The position numbers and the translations under genes were made by a program. From assembly GCA_022419385.1 (NCBI GenBank), contig JAJUBI010000006.1, positions 2,976,001 through 3,040,000 of the forward strand: a stretch of DNA of 64,000 nt, written 5' to 3'. The notes below the pieces were generated by a model that saw only the letters and a list, made by a program, of their open reading frames with translations, made no database searches and had not been told where the DNA came from. Positions 45,519 to 57,716 of the stretch are shown in pieces. How positions within the stretch are numbered: the first letter of the stretch is position 1; the number at the start of each line of letters is the position of its first letter. The stretch is from Paraconiothyrium sp. Pb-2020 (lineage: Eukaryota > Ascomycota > Dothideomycetes > Pleosporales > Didymosphaeriaceae).

Positions 45519-48500
45519 CTTGCGTAGTACAAAATTTTTAATTTCGAAATAACGAGTTCCGACCCGAAGATATCCAGAAGCGCGATGGGTTTTCCATAGT
45601 GCCAGTCCTGGGGATTTTGGCTACATGATTACAAAACAGGATATTATGCCGGCCAAGGATGATTAGTATGCTCGGCTCTAGACGATAGTGTACCGAGTAG
45701 TAGAGAGCTTGTGCAGCTTGCTCTATCCAGGGCGTGTGTGCAAAGTATCGTGTGCGCATCTTGATGTTGCCTCGCGTTCCTATTGCAGGTCGCCTCGTAT
45801 GGACTCACAGCCACTCTTCATCGTTACACGAACGACTTGAGATGGTTGAAGTTGGCCCGCGGAGTTGTCTTCGAACCAGGCGAATGACGGTTGGCGGATA
45901 TCACCCACGCTAGACCGCTTTAGAAAAAGACGATCTCGGGAGCCCCACGATTCGGCTTTGCCTCACTACTCCCACCGTTGCACGCAACATCAACACCATG
46001 CTAAAGATCGAAGACTTCTGCACTCCTTGGTCTGCAGTCAATAGAGTTTGAGACAACACGATGACCTACTCTGACATAAAATCGCAGCCTCCTTTTCTAG
46101 CTGTATACCGGATCGCCTCCCACGCGATTTACAATTTGTCGCCTTGTTTGCAGAAGCCCCCCCCCCCCATCATCTGGCCATTACCAAACCTCATATAACG
46201 ACTCCCAGGATTGGCTCGATTCGTCTCATGCTGTCCGGGACGTGGGCACCGCGGGAACGTGTACGTTCACCCTCCGACCATCCGGACTTGGCCAATAGGC
46301 TTGATTAGGATCCTTGGGTCACGACCGTCTAATTTGCTCGCGTACAGCTCACAGCTATCTGAAATCGCACGTCAGTACCGCACGACCGGCACGGCCGGGG
46401 CTCCAGCTTAGATAATTGAAGCGAGACAAAAATTGCCTCAGTCTCACAGAATACTTTACAAAGTCATGTCCCCTGCAGCGTGCTACGATACAAGTATTCT
46501 GAATTATTGCGCTGTAAATTGTGAACGACTCAATGCTCGAGACATGTGTCACGCTAGACACGGCACCAGAACAAGGTTTGGCCGCATATGCTATTTTACG
46601 CCATAACGCCTGTCCTAGGAATCAATGTTGTACTTGCACGTACGCTAGTGGCAGGAATTATAATAGCAACTACAGATCCAATTGCACAAGGCGTGATTGT
46701 CAGCATCGATGTCAATGTGTACTTCACTGGACTGCTTTCATCGAACAATACCGATGACGAGGCGGAAAAGCATCATGGGATCAAACGTGGTTGGGCTGGA
46801 ATGAATCGATCTGTATTGTGCATCCAAAAAAATGCTGTGTCGCGAGCACCGAAGGTTCTCGACGCTGGCTGTGGTCGCGGATACCAGAGCGCGCAGTGCA
46901 TACCGGTAACTGTTCGACCTACCTTTTCCTAGGCGGAAGAGCATCCCAAGTACTCATTGGTCTACAACGAGTACATCAAGATTATAATGATAATCATCTA
47001 CTTCCAGATCCAGACCCATCGAGCGTTGCGAGGTTTTCATGCATCAGTGTCCTGCACTGTGTGCGTCCCCCGCAGGCCACCTAGCACAAAGGCTCCCTTC
47101 ATCGTCGCCGACTACGACAACGCAACGACACACCCACCAATCGCATAATATCTCTATGGGCGTTAATGGCAAGTCCTCGCGATGGGAAGTCGCAGATTGG
47201 GTCTGTACGTTGCAGTCTGCCCGTCAGAAACAGTCGCAGCTAACTACTCGCTCTAGCAGCCTCCTTCTGCAGCTTTTCAGCTCGATGACCGAATTCGATA
47301 TGCGAAGGGGCAGAAATATTTTCCTGGAACGCGGGCAGCTAAGATGTAACCTTGAGCAGTGGGGTATCTACTTGTACTGCATAGCCGAGGAGTGCCACGG
47401 TCGAGCAGACTTATGTTAGATCTCAACGGAATTCGCGATGTGGGTCAGGTCCTGCATCCGATTACTTAACAGTGCTCTAGAAGTGAGACCGCGGCTTCTG
47501 CACGAACAGTTACCTTGCTACATGGGCATGCCCTCAATCTCTTTCCGACCGGAAGCCAGAGGGCTTGCATGAAACCAGAAAAATCGCATTATCGCATTAT
47601 TCAATCGATCAGGAGTTGCGCACTGCGGAATCTCGTCACTTACAGCGTCCTCATCTTAATTGGCTCGGCAACATGAGCGGTGTTATACGAGACGAGCAAC
47701 TTCAGCTTCCAAGGCAGAGAGCTGCATTGATGGGAAACGTCTTTTGGTAAAACCTTTTAAGCCGATGGTCCCAAGTGTGGCTGCAAGATTCTCCCAATGG
47801 GTTTCTAGATCATATCCTAGTCGATCTATAACAACGCTGCATGGTATAGCAGTGATGCGTTCTCGTTATTCCGATGCAATAGACTTTCAGAGATGAGGAA
47901 GGGTGAGGCTGCAACCAAAAGGTAGAAGAGGCTCTTTGCGCCTTCCCCAGAAAGATTGCATCCACAGCTCTGACCTTACCTAGTTACCATCGTACCTCAA
48001 GTCCAAGATCATCCTATGCGCAGTCTCAAAGAGCCAGGCACCAACCACTTACTGACCACTGTATGCTTCTGCGTTCATTCCGGCGTCTTGTCCTCGATTT
48101 CCGATCGACACTGCTCACCCGTTATGCGCCAATCTTCACGGTCTATGACTGGACGCAGTAGATTTAGACATACATCGACGATGTCAGTGAGGCTTATTGC
48201 TACCAGATCGGAGGTTCCCTCCGCCTGGTTTGTCCAATGCATGTCCTCCATTTACATCGGCGGTCTCCCGACAACTGCTGAGAGCTTCATGAACGCATTG
48301 CGCAACCGAAGATCTGCGAACCGCGAGACCAGACTCGGATTTGCATAGTACACCGATCAGTATCCTGTAGATCGCATGTGACCAGGGAAACATGCAACTT
48401 ACCTGTAACGCACGCTATATCGTCCAATCAACAACATGCTTGGCTCAAGGAAACAACGAAAAAGGCTGCCACCCTTTCCGTTTTACCGTTTACCCGTATA

Positions 48501-49680
48501 CATTCCCCAACGAAATACGGGTGTGTAGCGCCGCAGGGATTTTCTCCTTGAGAAAGACCGTAAGGAGGTCTGATCCCCCAACACACGCTACCTTCTTCCT
48601 GGAGGGTGTACACGACAGATTCGATATTTCAAATACAAACCTTATCTGTAGAGCTGTTCTCATAAGACCGGAACGACGATTCTCGAACGAGTACTATTAA
48701 CTGCCCGCCTTGGATGTAGGTTCCATTGTACATGCAGACTACACAATTATGACGCTCTGTAAAATCGTTTATAGATGAAAACGTCGAGGTGTGGCTGGAA
48801 TTGACGCGTACACATGCAGGTGGCTGGCTGGAGTTGCGTGAGATGCCTTTCGTGCCACTCCTGTCGACCTACCTACTGGGTCTAGGCACAGACATGTAAC
48901 CACACATCGTTGTTTGTCGTGTGGTGACAGGTTTCTGAGACAACGTTGGTCGGTCATACTTTCCTTGATGGAGGAGCACCTGCATCCACTCTTTTTTGCT
49001 ATCTTGGTGTGAGTGCTACTACATGCCTTGATGGATGGAGAGCAAAGTTTTAACACTCGCTTACTCACCATAACGCAAAAGCGGTCTGCTTCCTTGCTCA
49101 GACCTTCGGCCAGAGTGCTTCCCCCAGACACTTTACCTGGCCAAATACACCTCGAGAACAAGTGCAGCGTTCATAGGCTACAAAGCACACCGCACATGCG
49201 AAGCTTTTGACTCTCGTAGCAAGGAGCTACAATGCACACCTACGGCTGCCCTCCCTGCCATGATGGTTCCACTATTACCGAGTACAAGAACCTCGTTGCC
49301 TCAATCCTTGGTCTTCTCGTTGAGCTGCTTTCCTCTCAATCCCCAGCCATTAGAAAATAGTAAGCGAAGGGAGCTTCCATGTAAGTCTTCTCTGGGACTT
49401 GCTTCGGTATACACTTTCACCCAAGCAGCCACAACGGGAGTATCTCCACTCTCTTCGTCAGTCTTCTCAGTCACGCTTACATTGCACGTCTCGAGCAGAT
49501 ACGTTTATGCGGATAGTAGATCATGACAAGGCTGCTGATAAGTCATTTCCATATCGAAGTCGCTAAGAGCTCCAGTAGATGGCATGCATGATGTCCAAAC
49601 GCGAATATGCAGGCTCAAAACAGCACCGCTACAATACGAAACAAACAGTATTAATACCTGCCGCCCATCTACTGCTCTTT
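45519..49680. other. gene-poor, apparently degenerate stretch
   Basis: About 4.2 kb with only short, broken frames on both strands. A C-run of 12 sits at 46157-46168. One fragment (46588-46770, plus frame) looks weakly like part of a cation/proton antiporter. Fragments around 47640-47900 and 48060-48260 look protein-like but are split by stops and frame changes. Consistent with decayed genes or mobile DNA; I cannot name an element, and no terminal repeats were recognised. Confidence 0.45.
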
Positions 49681-50783
49681 CTATGGCCTCCCACTGAAAC
49701 TATATCCGCTCCCGCCGAACGAGCTATCCCTCTTCGCCCCACCCGGCGCCGGATCCCTCCTATACTCCTCGTAGCCGCCCGGGCTCAGCGCACTATTGTT
49801 ATCGTCGTTGTAGGCCGCATACGGCATTTGCACATGGCCTTGGCCATGGCTTGGGGCAACATACGGGCCACCAACTCTGTGGTCTTCGCCCCAGCTCAGC
49901 GGCCGTCCCGGGTGCCGTCCCTCATCTGTCTCCGTCGAGTGTAGTAGCGCGTACTCGTCTTCCTGCTGGTTGCCCCCGTGCTCGGTGCGGCGGTCTTCAT
50001 CGTCCGAGTCGCGGCCATCATGCTGCTCAATGTCGGTGGACCACGCGTTGTCCTTGGAGTTGTCGCCGCTAACGTGGTGCGAGTCTTGCTTAGCGGACTG
50101 GTAGGGCATAACACCTTCTTTGCGGAACTTGTTGGCGTAGTAGCCGGAGATGGCGGTGGTGAGGATGAATGATATACTGGACTTAGCATTAGCGAGGTAC
50201 AGCCAGGAAGATACAGGGAAGGAGGCATACAAAATAACTACGCCGAAGCCCACTGTGACTCGACTGAGATTGCACTTTGCTTCGGGCCCGTACGCAAAAA
50301 TTGTGCAGTTCTTTGGGTCGTCATCACCCAACTTCTTGTCTTTCGCACCTTGATTCACCCCACTGCTGTTCCACGCCATTACGGCAGCAAAGGCTGCGAG
50401 CCAGAGAACTGTATGTATTTGTCAGTAGCCGCTCGCTTAGCGTTAAAGATGTGGTATCATACTCGTATACAATGCATCTAGGGCAGCAAAGGCGTAGGCA
50501 TTCGCAAATCGCTCAGCTCGGCTCCACATTGGTACCATCGTGAGATATATGATTGCAGGCGCAGAAAGGAAGCACTACCCAATCGTCAGATAACCCTCTA
50601 CATCAATATATCCTCTGCACGTGGACAACGTACCAATGCAAAGTAATATTTCGTCGCACCGCCCGTCTCCCCTCCTTTCGTCAACACGGCGATGGTTATG
50701 CATCCAGCAATGAAGATGAGGATGATCTGGAAGATGTGTGCGACGGTCTTGCATTTCTGCACGTAACTTGTGTTTAACTTCAT
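49681..50783 (-). CDS. MARVEL-domain membrane protein
   Basis: Four-span membrane protein of the MARVEL type (fungal plasma-membrane or vesicle proteins). Exons 50634-50783, 50463-50574, 50231-50408 and 49681-50176 total 936 nt (311 aa). It starts MKLNTSYVQKCKTVAHIFQIILIFIAGC (first span), then a short loop, CFLSAPAIIYLTMVPMW, the third span ILWLAAFAAVMAW followed by a Cys-containing loop (CTIFAYG, KCNLSRVTVGFGVV), and the fourth span ISFILTTAISGYY. The last 145 residues are a hydrophilic cytosolic tail rich in Asp, Gly, His and Tyr. Introns are 54-59 nt. Function not known beyond the family. Confidence 0.85.
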
Positions 50784-53037
50784 CGTAGCCCCCTCGTGTG
50801 CCCAGCGGGCTCGTTCTAGCGTCGTTCGCGCAAGGGAGCAGCGTGCGTCAAGGATCTCGAGAGGAGGTAGCGTGTATTATAAACGGAGAAGCTGCTAGTC
50901 ACTTCAGGATCGTAGCTGACGGTGCTGCACGCGTAGGGATAGACGTAGAAGAAGGAGGCGCAGAAGAATCCTTCCTGCAGTGTTGCGTCAGTCAAAGTCA
51001 CAGGAAAACAAACAATCGTCTTGGAAGGATGAACTCACGATGGCTAGCCGTGGCAACGAGCGTATATACAAATGAAGGCGTGTGAAGGTGGCAGTGTCTT
51101 GCAAACTCAACGCAGGCAAAGAAACAACATGTTTGAGCTGGCGCTCCACTCACACAGCCATCCGCCTCAGCTCGCCGCGCAACGACTCGCAACGCACAGA
51201 TCATGCCCGCGGGAGTGCCTGTGCCAGACAGCGAGGCGCTTGGCTGCACCGGGAACCAGGGCTGACATATTTTTGGGGGCGCCTCGCGCTAGCCCATCGC
51301 TTGCGCGGCTGTCCCTGGGCTCGCTCCCGCGCCCGATGACTGCAATCCATTTACCGTTTGGGTATACATTTCGCGAATACCATCATCTCGCGCGTGAGGA
51401 GCAATCCGTTCGCTGATGATGCGGTAAGGAGGTTGTAGAAGCTGACAGCAAATGGTGCTGCGTGCACATGCGCCCTGAAGCTCAGCCTTGGGGATACGGC
51501 TTCTTCGCCGGCGCAATTGAGTAGTCGAGAACAGCCACACTTCACCGGTGCCCTTCGAGATGAATGGAAGAGGCTTATGCCATGGAACGTTCTGATTACG
51601 ATGCTCATATAATCCTCCGATTCGGTCACGCAATGCCGGACCGTACGTTGACAAATTTGTATACTATAGATTCTCCGTACGGCTCTGTGACATTGACGCA
51701 TTAGTTTCTCGTCTTCAAACATAGCCTGTTGATTGATAACTGTCCGCGAAAGGTGTTTAGAATGGGAACTTCTAGGGTGTCCCATGATCGAAGGTGTGCC
51801 GTCGAAAGAATCGACCTGGCAGAATACACTCCGGCGTCGTACATCAACAGCATTACCACCCCAGACCATCGTAACGCAGATGCATGCACGTAAAGAAGAC
51901 GCGCACGGATTGTGCTGACTACATATGACCAGCACCTTCTTAATCATCATGACCACATACGAATGTTTCCGTAATCATAGGCTTCACTGTTGCGCCAACC
52001 CATAAAGTGGTCCGATATTTCGAGAACGCAAAGGTATGCTTCGTCGAGCAACAGAGTTAAACAACGGCATAATCCAACAACGACTCTAGTAACTCGATCT
52101 TAAAGTCATGGGTATTCAACTCACACCAAAGATACACGTTCAAGTCAGCGAATACCTCTGCACTATTGACAGCATCTTCGCGATCGGCGACTGCAGATCG
52201 GCCATATTCTACCCACATTGGATCCGATCAGTTCTGCATTATGGGTATTCTCCGACTTGTACAACATTGTGTCCGGCAGTCCCTTAAAGCCAGCTGCGCC
52301 ATCGGCAGCAGCTCACCCTTCGGCTCAGTGATGCATATCCCAGGATATGCAAGATTCTATGTAGCATTCGTGGTCCTCGTGCGTAGAACCGCAGCCAAAG
52401 GGGGCTTCACGAGACGGTACTCAATGCCGGCCCACTAAGCTGAGACCTCGCTGGATCCTACGCGGGCGGGCTCTTGGGAGGTTTAGAGGGTTTAGGAAAC
52501 ATGGCGGTTAGTCGTAGAACGAAAGGGATCTGGCATTTGCGGGGACGTCGTAAATCTGCGAAAGAATCAGTGTATGTTCTCTATGTTACGAAGGTTGATT
52601 GTTGCGCATCCGGACAAGAACTGGTTGCTCCATGAAGGGAAGAGTAGCTGCGGAAGTGGCTTCCATAGCGTACATAGTAGTTTTCCATGTACACTCAAGG
52701 CTCCATATGCGTATACCATGCTGTAATACCTACAAACCGAAAAGTGCCAATGCAGTGCGGTTGACTGGCGGGTCTTGGGGTGCGGGTGCTTCGGAACGTC
52801 GTCCGGAACCAAAGCCGAGGATAACAGCAGGGGCTCACGCTCACGGTCGGCTTGGCATATTCTCGATCTTTCCTCGCCGAATATTTTTTAGGAGCTTTGC
52901 GCATCTTCACAACCTCCAATCCCCATTCCATCTCTCCCTACATCCTCATCTCTCTCTCTTTTCCATTGCATTGAGCTGGAGTCTGGGAGCACGGCTTGAG
53001 CTTCGTCACATCTCTGTCATATTTCTCTTCCATCACA
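50784..53037. other. large divergent intergenic region MARVEL gene / HSP60
   Basis: About 2.25 kb with no supported gene; open frames on both strands are short and overlap each other. The 3' end (52900-53037) is a pyrimidine-rich leader before the HSP60 start. Confidence 0.5.
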
Positions 53038-54886
53038 ATGCAGCGCTTCGCAACCAGGGCGCGCTCATCGGCGCTGAAGAGCTCCCGGAGCTTCAACCTC
53101 CAGCAACAGAGGTTCGCACACAAGGTACGCAACATGATGTGGTCGACACATATCAACGCCGATTACTCACGATCATGCAGGAGCTCAAATTCGGCGTCGA
53201 GGGTCGCGCAGCTCTTCTCAAGGGTGTTGACACCCTCGCAAAGGCCGTTTCCACAACTCTTGGACCTAAGGGCCGAAATGTCTTGATCGAGTCGAGCTAC
53301 GGCTCTCCCAAGATCACAAAGGGTACGTAGCAAAATGACAGTTGGGCTAGATGATAGCGACTGACACGGGACTAGATGGTGTAACGGTCGCAAAGGCCAT
53401 CACCCTCCAAGATAAGTTCGAGAACTTGGGCGCTCGCCTTCTTCAAGATGTAGCTTCCAAGACGAACGAGGTTGCTGGCGATGGTACCACCACCGCCACT
53501 GTCCTTGCCCGTGCCATCTTCTCCGAGACGGTTAAGAACGTAGCTGCCGGCTGCAACCCCATGGACCTCAGGCGAGGAACCCAGGCTGCTGTTGAGGCTG
53601 TTGTCGAGTACCTCCAGGCCAACAAGAAGGACATCACTACTAGCGAAGAGATTTCACAGGTCGCCACCATCTCCGCGAACGGCGATACCCACATTGGAAA
53701 GCTCCTTTCTAACGCCATGGAGAAGGTCGGAAAGGAGGGTGTCATCACTGTTAAGGAGGGTAAGACCATCGAAGACGAGTTGGAGGTCACTGAGGGCATG
53801 AAGTTCGACCGTGGCTACATTTCTCCCTACTTCATCACCGACACCAAGGCGCAGAAGGTTGAATTCGAGAAGCCTCTGCTCCTTCTCTCGGAGAAGAAGA
53901 TCTCCGCTGTTCAGGACATCGTTCCCGCCCTTGAGGCCTCCCAGCAGCTCCGCCGACCGCTCGTCATCATCGCTGAGGACATTGACGGTGAGGCTCTTGC
54001 TGTCTGCATTCTCAACAAGCTCCGTGGCCAGCTCCAGGTTGCCGCTGTCAAGGCTCCTGGCTTCGGTGACAACAGGAAATCCATCCTCGGTGATCTTGCT
54101 GTCCTGAGCAATGGTACCGTCTTCAGCGATGAGCTCGACATCAAGCTCGAGAAGTGCACTCCCGATATGCTCGGCTCCACTGGCTCCATCACCATTACCA
54201 AGGAGGACACTGTACTCCTCAATGGTGAGGGTAGCAAGGACGCTGTTACTCAGCGCTGTGAGCAGATCCGTGGTGTCATGAACGACCCCACCACTTCTGA
54301 GTACGAGAAGGAGAAGCTCCAGGAGCGTCTTGCTAAGCTTTCCGGTGGTGTTGCCGTTATCAAGGTCGGCGGTGCCTCGGAGGTTGAGGTCGGCGAGAAG
54401 AAGGACCGCATCGTTGATGCTCTGAACGCCACTCGTGCCGCCGTTGAGGAGGGTATCCTTCCTGGTGGTGGAACTGGTCTCCTCAAGGCCTCTGTCAACG
54501 CCCTCGGTGGCGTCAAGGCGGCCAACTTTGACCAGCAGCTCGGTATCAGCATCGTCAAGAACGCCATCACCCACCCTGCCCGAAAGATCGTCGAGAACGC
54601 CGGCTCTGAGGGATCCGTCGTTGTTGGCAAGCTCACCGATGAGTACGCTAGCGACTTCAACAAGGGATACAACAGCGCCCAGGGCGAGTATGTCGACATG
54701 ATTAAGGCCGGTATTCTCGACCCTTTCAAGGTCGTCAAGACTGCCCTTCGCGACGCCAGCGGTGTTGCATCTCTCCTCGGTACCACCGAGGTCGCCATTG
54801 TCGAGGCACCTGAAGAGAAGGGTGCCGCACCGCCTATGGGTATGGGAGGCATGGGCGGCATGGGCGGAATGGGTGGCATGATGTAA
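53038..54886 (+). CDS. HSP60: mitochondrial chaperonin Hsp60 (GroEL family)
   Basis: Matrix chaperonin that folds imported proteins with Hsp10. Exons 53038-53124, 53181-53322 and 53376-54886 total 1740 nt (579 aa). The presequence MQRFATRARSSALKSSRSF is Arg-rich and ends near RFAHK. The mature protein starts ELKFGVEGRAALLKGVD. The GroEL signatures TTLGPKGRNVLI, GDGTTTATVLARAI and the equatorial GGG segment ILPGGGTGLL are present. The C-terminus has the usual Gly-Met repeats (GMGGMGGM...). Codon use in exon 3 is strongly biased to C/G-ending codons, as expected for high expression. Confidence 0.98.
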
Positions 54887-55530
54887 GAGCTGCCCGCCAC
54901 CGACTAATATTCTAATACCCCCGTTCCACTATACCCTCTTTTAGTACTCGAGTCTTTCCCAGCGCTGGTCTGTACATGATATGGGTTTGGTACTCCACTC
55001 TTCTTCTCCCCTGTCTTTCTAGTCCTGTTTGAAAAGCGTGGCATTATCTGTATTATTGTGGATTTGTACAATATTGTGTATCTAGAAGGCCTTGGGAAGG
55101 ACGAGATGTAAAAGCGATCAAGGAATGCGAAGACGTTAACAATTAATCATCCTCCACAACCTTCTGTGAACATTGGTGAAGCAGAAGCCTGAAGCCTGAC
55201 CTGGTTAGTGTAAGCGTGTTTCGGTTGCTGTGGCAGTGTTCAAGTTTTGCCCCGCTAACCCCCACCACCACGACGCTTCACGCTACCTTTATAGCCCAGC
55301 CTCACCGCACCTACACTACGACACCTTACTTGTCCGAAAACCATTAAATAGCTGCCTGCGAGATCCGAAGTAAGCTATCCCTTCCGTTCCTAGGCAGCCA
55401 TCTGCGCTCCTGCTATTTCTGCGCTTCGAGTCCACCGCTGACGACACGGCTGACCAGTCTCCAGACCACTGATAAAGCGCTGCCTGCTCCTTCGTCGTTC
55501 TAGACTTTAACACATCCTTCAACCGACATT
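54887..55530. other. intergenic, HSP60 3' flank and cofilin promoter
   Basis: About 640 nt between two plus-strand genes, nothing else recognised. Confidence 0.5.
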
Positions 55531-56238
55531 ATGGTAAGTGCGCTCTCGACGATCAATGTGAACAGTACTGACTCGGGCATTCGCAGGCTCAATCCGGGTA
55601 CGTTCAACAAGCAAATACCGCCCCGCACCACCGCCGCCGCGTTCCCCTCACTCCACCAGTTTCGCGCTCGTCCTCACCACCGCCTACCTTCACCTCCTCC
55701 CTTTACAGATACTAACAAGTCCCAGTGTATCCGTGGCGCCTGAGTGCATCAGCGCCTTCAACGAGCTTAAGCTGGGCAAGGACACCAAGTACATTATCTA
55801 CAAGATCAGCGACGACTGGAAAGAGATTGTAGTCGAGGAGACGTCCAAGGAGGCCGACTGGTCCGTCTTCCGCGAGAAGCTCATCAACGCCAAGAGCAAG
55901 GACAAGAAGGGCAAGGAGGGCATCGGCGGCCGCTACGCCGTCTACGATGTCTCCTACGAGCTTGAGAGCGGCGAGGGCACGCGCTCTAAGATTACGTTCA
56001 TCTCGTGGTGCCCCGATGATGCGCCACAATATGTGAGTACACAAAATCATGTTGAGGGATATGGAAGAGAACTTTGAAAAGAGTGAGGGCTAACAGTTGA
56101 TAGCCCCGCATGATGTACTCGTCCTCCAAAGAAGCTATCAAACGCGCTCTGAACGGTCTCGCTGCCGACATCCAAGCCAACGATGCCGACGACATTGAAT
56201 GGGAGAGCATCCTCAACCGCGTCTCCAAGGGCCGTTAA
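55531..56238 (+). CDS. COF1: cofilin (ADF family)
   Basis: Small actin-severing protein driving actin turnover. Exons 55531-55533, 55587-55597, 55726-56032 and 56104-56238 total 456 nt (151 aa). The first coding exon is the ATG alone, directly followed by GTAAGT; the second is 11 nt (Ala-Gln-Ser and two bases of Gly). The product reads M-AQSG-VSVAPECISAFNELKLGKDTKYIIYKI, then DDWKEIVVEE, YAVYDVSYELESGEGTRSKI, FISWCPDDAPQY and PRMMYSSSKEAIKRALNGL (actin-binding helix). Length and motifs fit. An ATG-adjacent intron is common in fungal actin-system genes. Introns are 53, 128 and 71 nt. Confidence 0.95.
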
Positions 56239-56646
56239 GCGCATGAACCAACGAACGAGGGGCAAATGACGTGGACACGACCTGATGAATTGTAGCGGAC
56301 GCTTTGGCTTTCTTCACGTGGCTACTAGCTTTCTACTGCTGGAGATGTGCATTTCAGCATAAGCAAGAATACAATGTATTCAGAATTGATAGCCGTGAAC
56401 AGCATCATTACCACTTGCGTTCGCAATGGGCAATAGAGTGGTAAAACCGCCATTGGTTGACGAAAGTATTTGGTATCTTCTCGTTAAGCGTGATCTCTGT
56501 TCACAGGTCACTCCGGACCGATCCTGACTGTATTAGTGTGCCTGCCGTCGTGTAGTCCCTCTCATGATACACTATCCTCATAACCTCAATTCATACTCTA
56601 TTTTTCCGGTCCCATCACAGTATATACGACCGCAACGTACCCTCAC
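56239..56646. other. intergenic between convergent cofilin and GET5 genes
   Basis: About 408 nt of 3' flanks; nothing else seen. Confidence 0.5.
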
Positions 56647-57393
56647 TTACTGCTCCTTCTCCCAAGCGCTTTTGAATACTCCAACCAACCTCTCCCCCTC
56701 CTTCTCATCCCGTATCCTCTGCACCACAAAACCCCTCAGATCCTCCCAGAAACTCTCATTCACGACCTCCTTCCCACTCGGGCCCTGCGCCGCAGGTGCC
56801 TCTGCCATACTCTCGTCTTGTGCAGCGCCACTTGCCAACCCCTTTTCTTCTTCCCCTGGTACAACCGTAGGCGGACTTTGTACCGGGGTAGCCACCGCAC
56901 CGCCCAACACCATCACCCCGAACTCGACTTCGCTGCCTGCATTGTTGCCAACCACCTCCGCGACTGTCTTACTATCTGTTACAGGCTTCTTCTTGTAGAG
57001 AATTTTGACCTTTGCGGCGGGGATGCTAGTTTGGGTAGAGTATGCGGTTTTGAGGTCGTATATCGAGGTTGAGGAGGCGGTGATGGAGGAGAGTGGGACC
57101 GTGGGGTGGGTGGGTTTCATGGGCTTGAGGATGAGGGAGATTGTTGAGGGAGTTGACGCATCGTTCGAAGTAGTTTTAGGGTTTGGACGCGCCGGGTGTG
57201 GCGGGGTAGAGAGCTTGGGAAGAACGAACTGCGAATTTTAGTGCAAGGCCCCGAGGGGACAAATATGGTAGGCGAAGCTTACGACTGCACCATCTGGATA
57301 TTGTCGGGCATCGGCGATGTGGTCGGAAGAGAGCTTGACGGGGCGCGCGTCGAGCGCGGTGAGGAACGTCTTGCAGAAGGTGAGCTCCGACAT
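56647..57393 (-). CDS. GET5: GET-complex ubiquitin-like protein Get5/Mdy2
   Basis: Adaptor of the GET pathway that links Get4 and Sgt2 for insertion of tail-anchored proteins into the ER. Exons 57283-57393 and 56647-57228, phase 0, give 230 aa. The N-terminal Get4-binding part is MSELTFCKTFLTALDARPVK, then FVLPKLSTPPHPARP. A ubiquitin-like domain runs from about SLILKPMKPTHPTVPLSSI through VKILYKKKPVTDSKTVAEV. A low-complexity linker precedes a C-terminal helical dimerisation domain (SFWEDLRGFVVQRIRDEKEG). An upstream in-frame ATG exists (57486), but 57393 gives the family start. Divergent from NOP2 (323 nt). Confidence 0.88.
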
Positions 57394-57716
57394 GGTGGCC
57401 TCGTGGTCGGGGATGAAGTTCGTTCTTGGTGGTTCGGCTGGATGAGTTGGTCTCAGATCTAGGTTGGAGACTTGGTGTGAAATCACTTAGTTGGAAGGTG
57501 TTTTTAGAGTTATGTTCAGGAAATCAGCAATGACGCTCGCTCCTGCATTGCGGGACGCCGCGGCGAAACCTCGGTCCCACAACGCCCATGGAAGGCGGTC
57601 AGTGCGGCGGTCCCGCTAAATTTTGGGTGAATTTTCCTGCGCGGATTGAGTTGTGGAACTTCCAGTGCACCATCAAGAACCACACCCAAATTCACGCCTC
57701 GCGCAATACCCTCAAG
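57394..57716. promoter_or_regulatory. divergent promoter region GET5 / NOP2
   Basis: 323 nt between divergent start codons; no specific site recognised. Confidence 0.5.

Noticed and set aside
52780..52815. possible heat-shock element before HSP60 (TTC and GGAA repeats)
   Set aside because: Spacing does not fit alternating 5-bp units; no perfect element found by eye.
53654..54574. 306-codon open frame on the minus strand
   Set aside because: Antisense shadow of HSP60, produced by its C/G-ending codon bias; Asp/Leu/Asn-rich translation without a domain.
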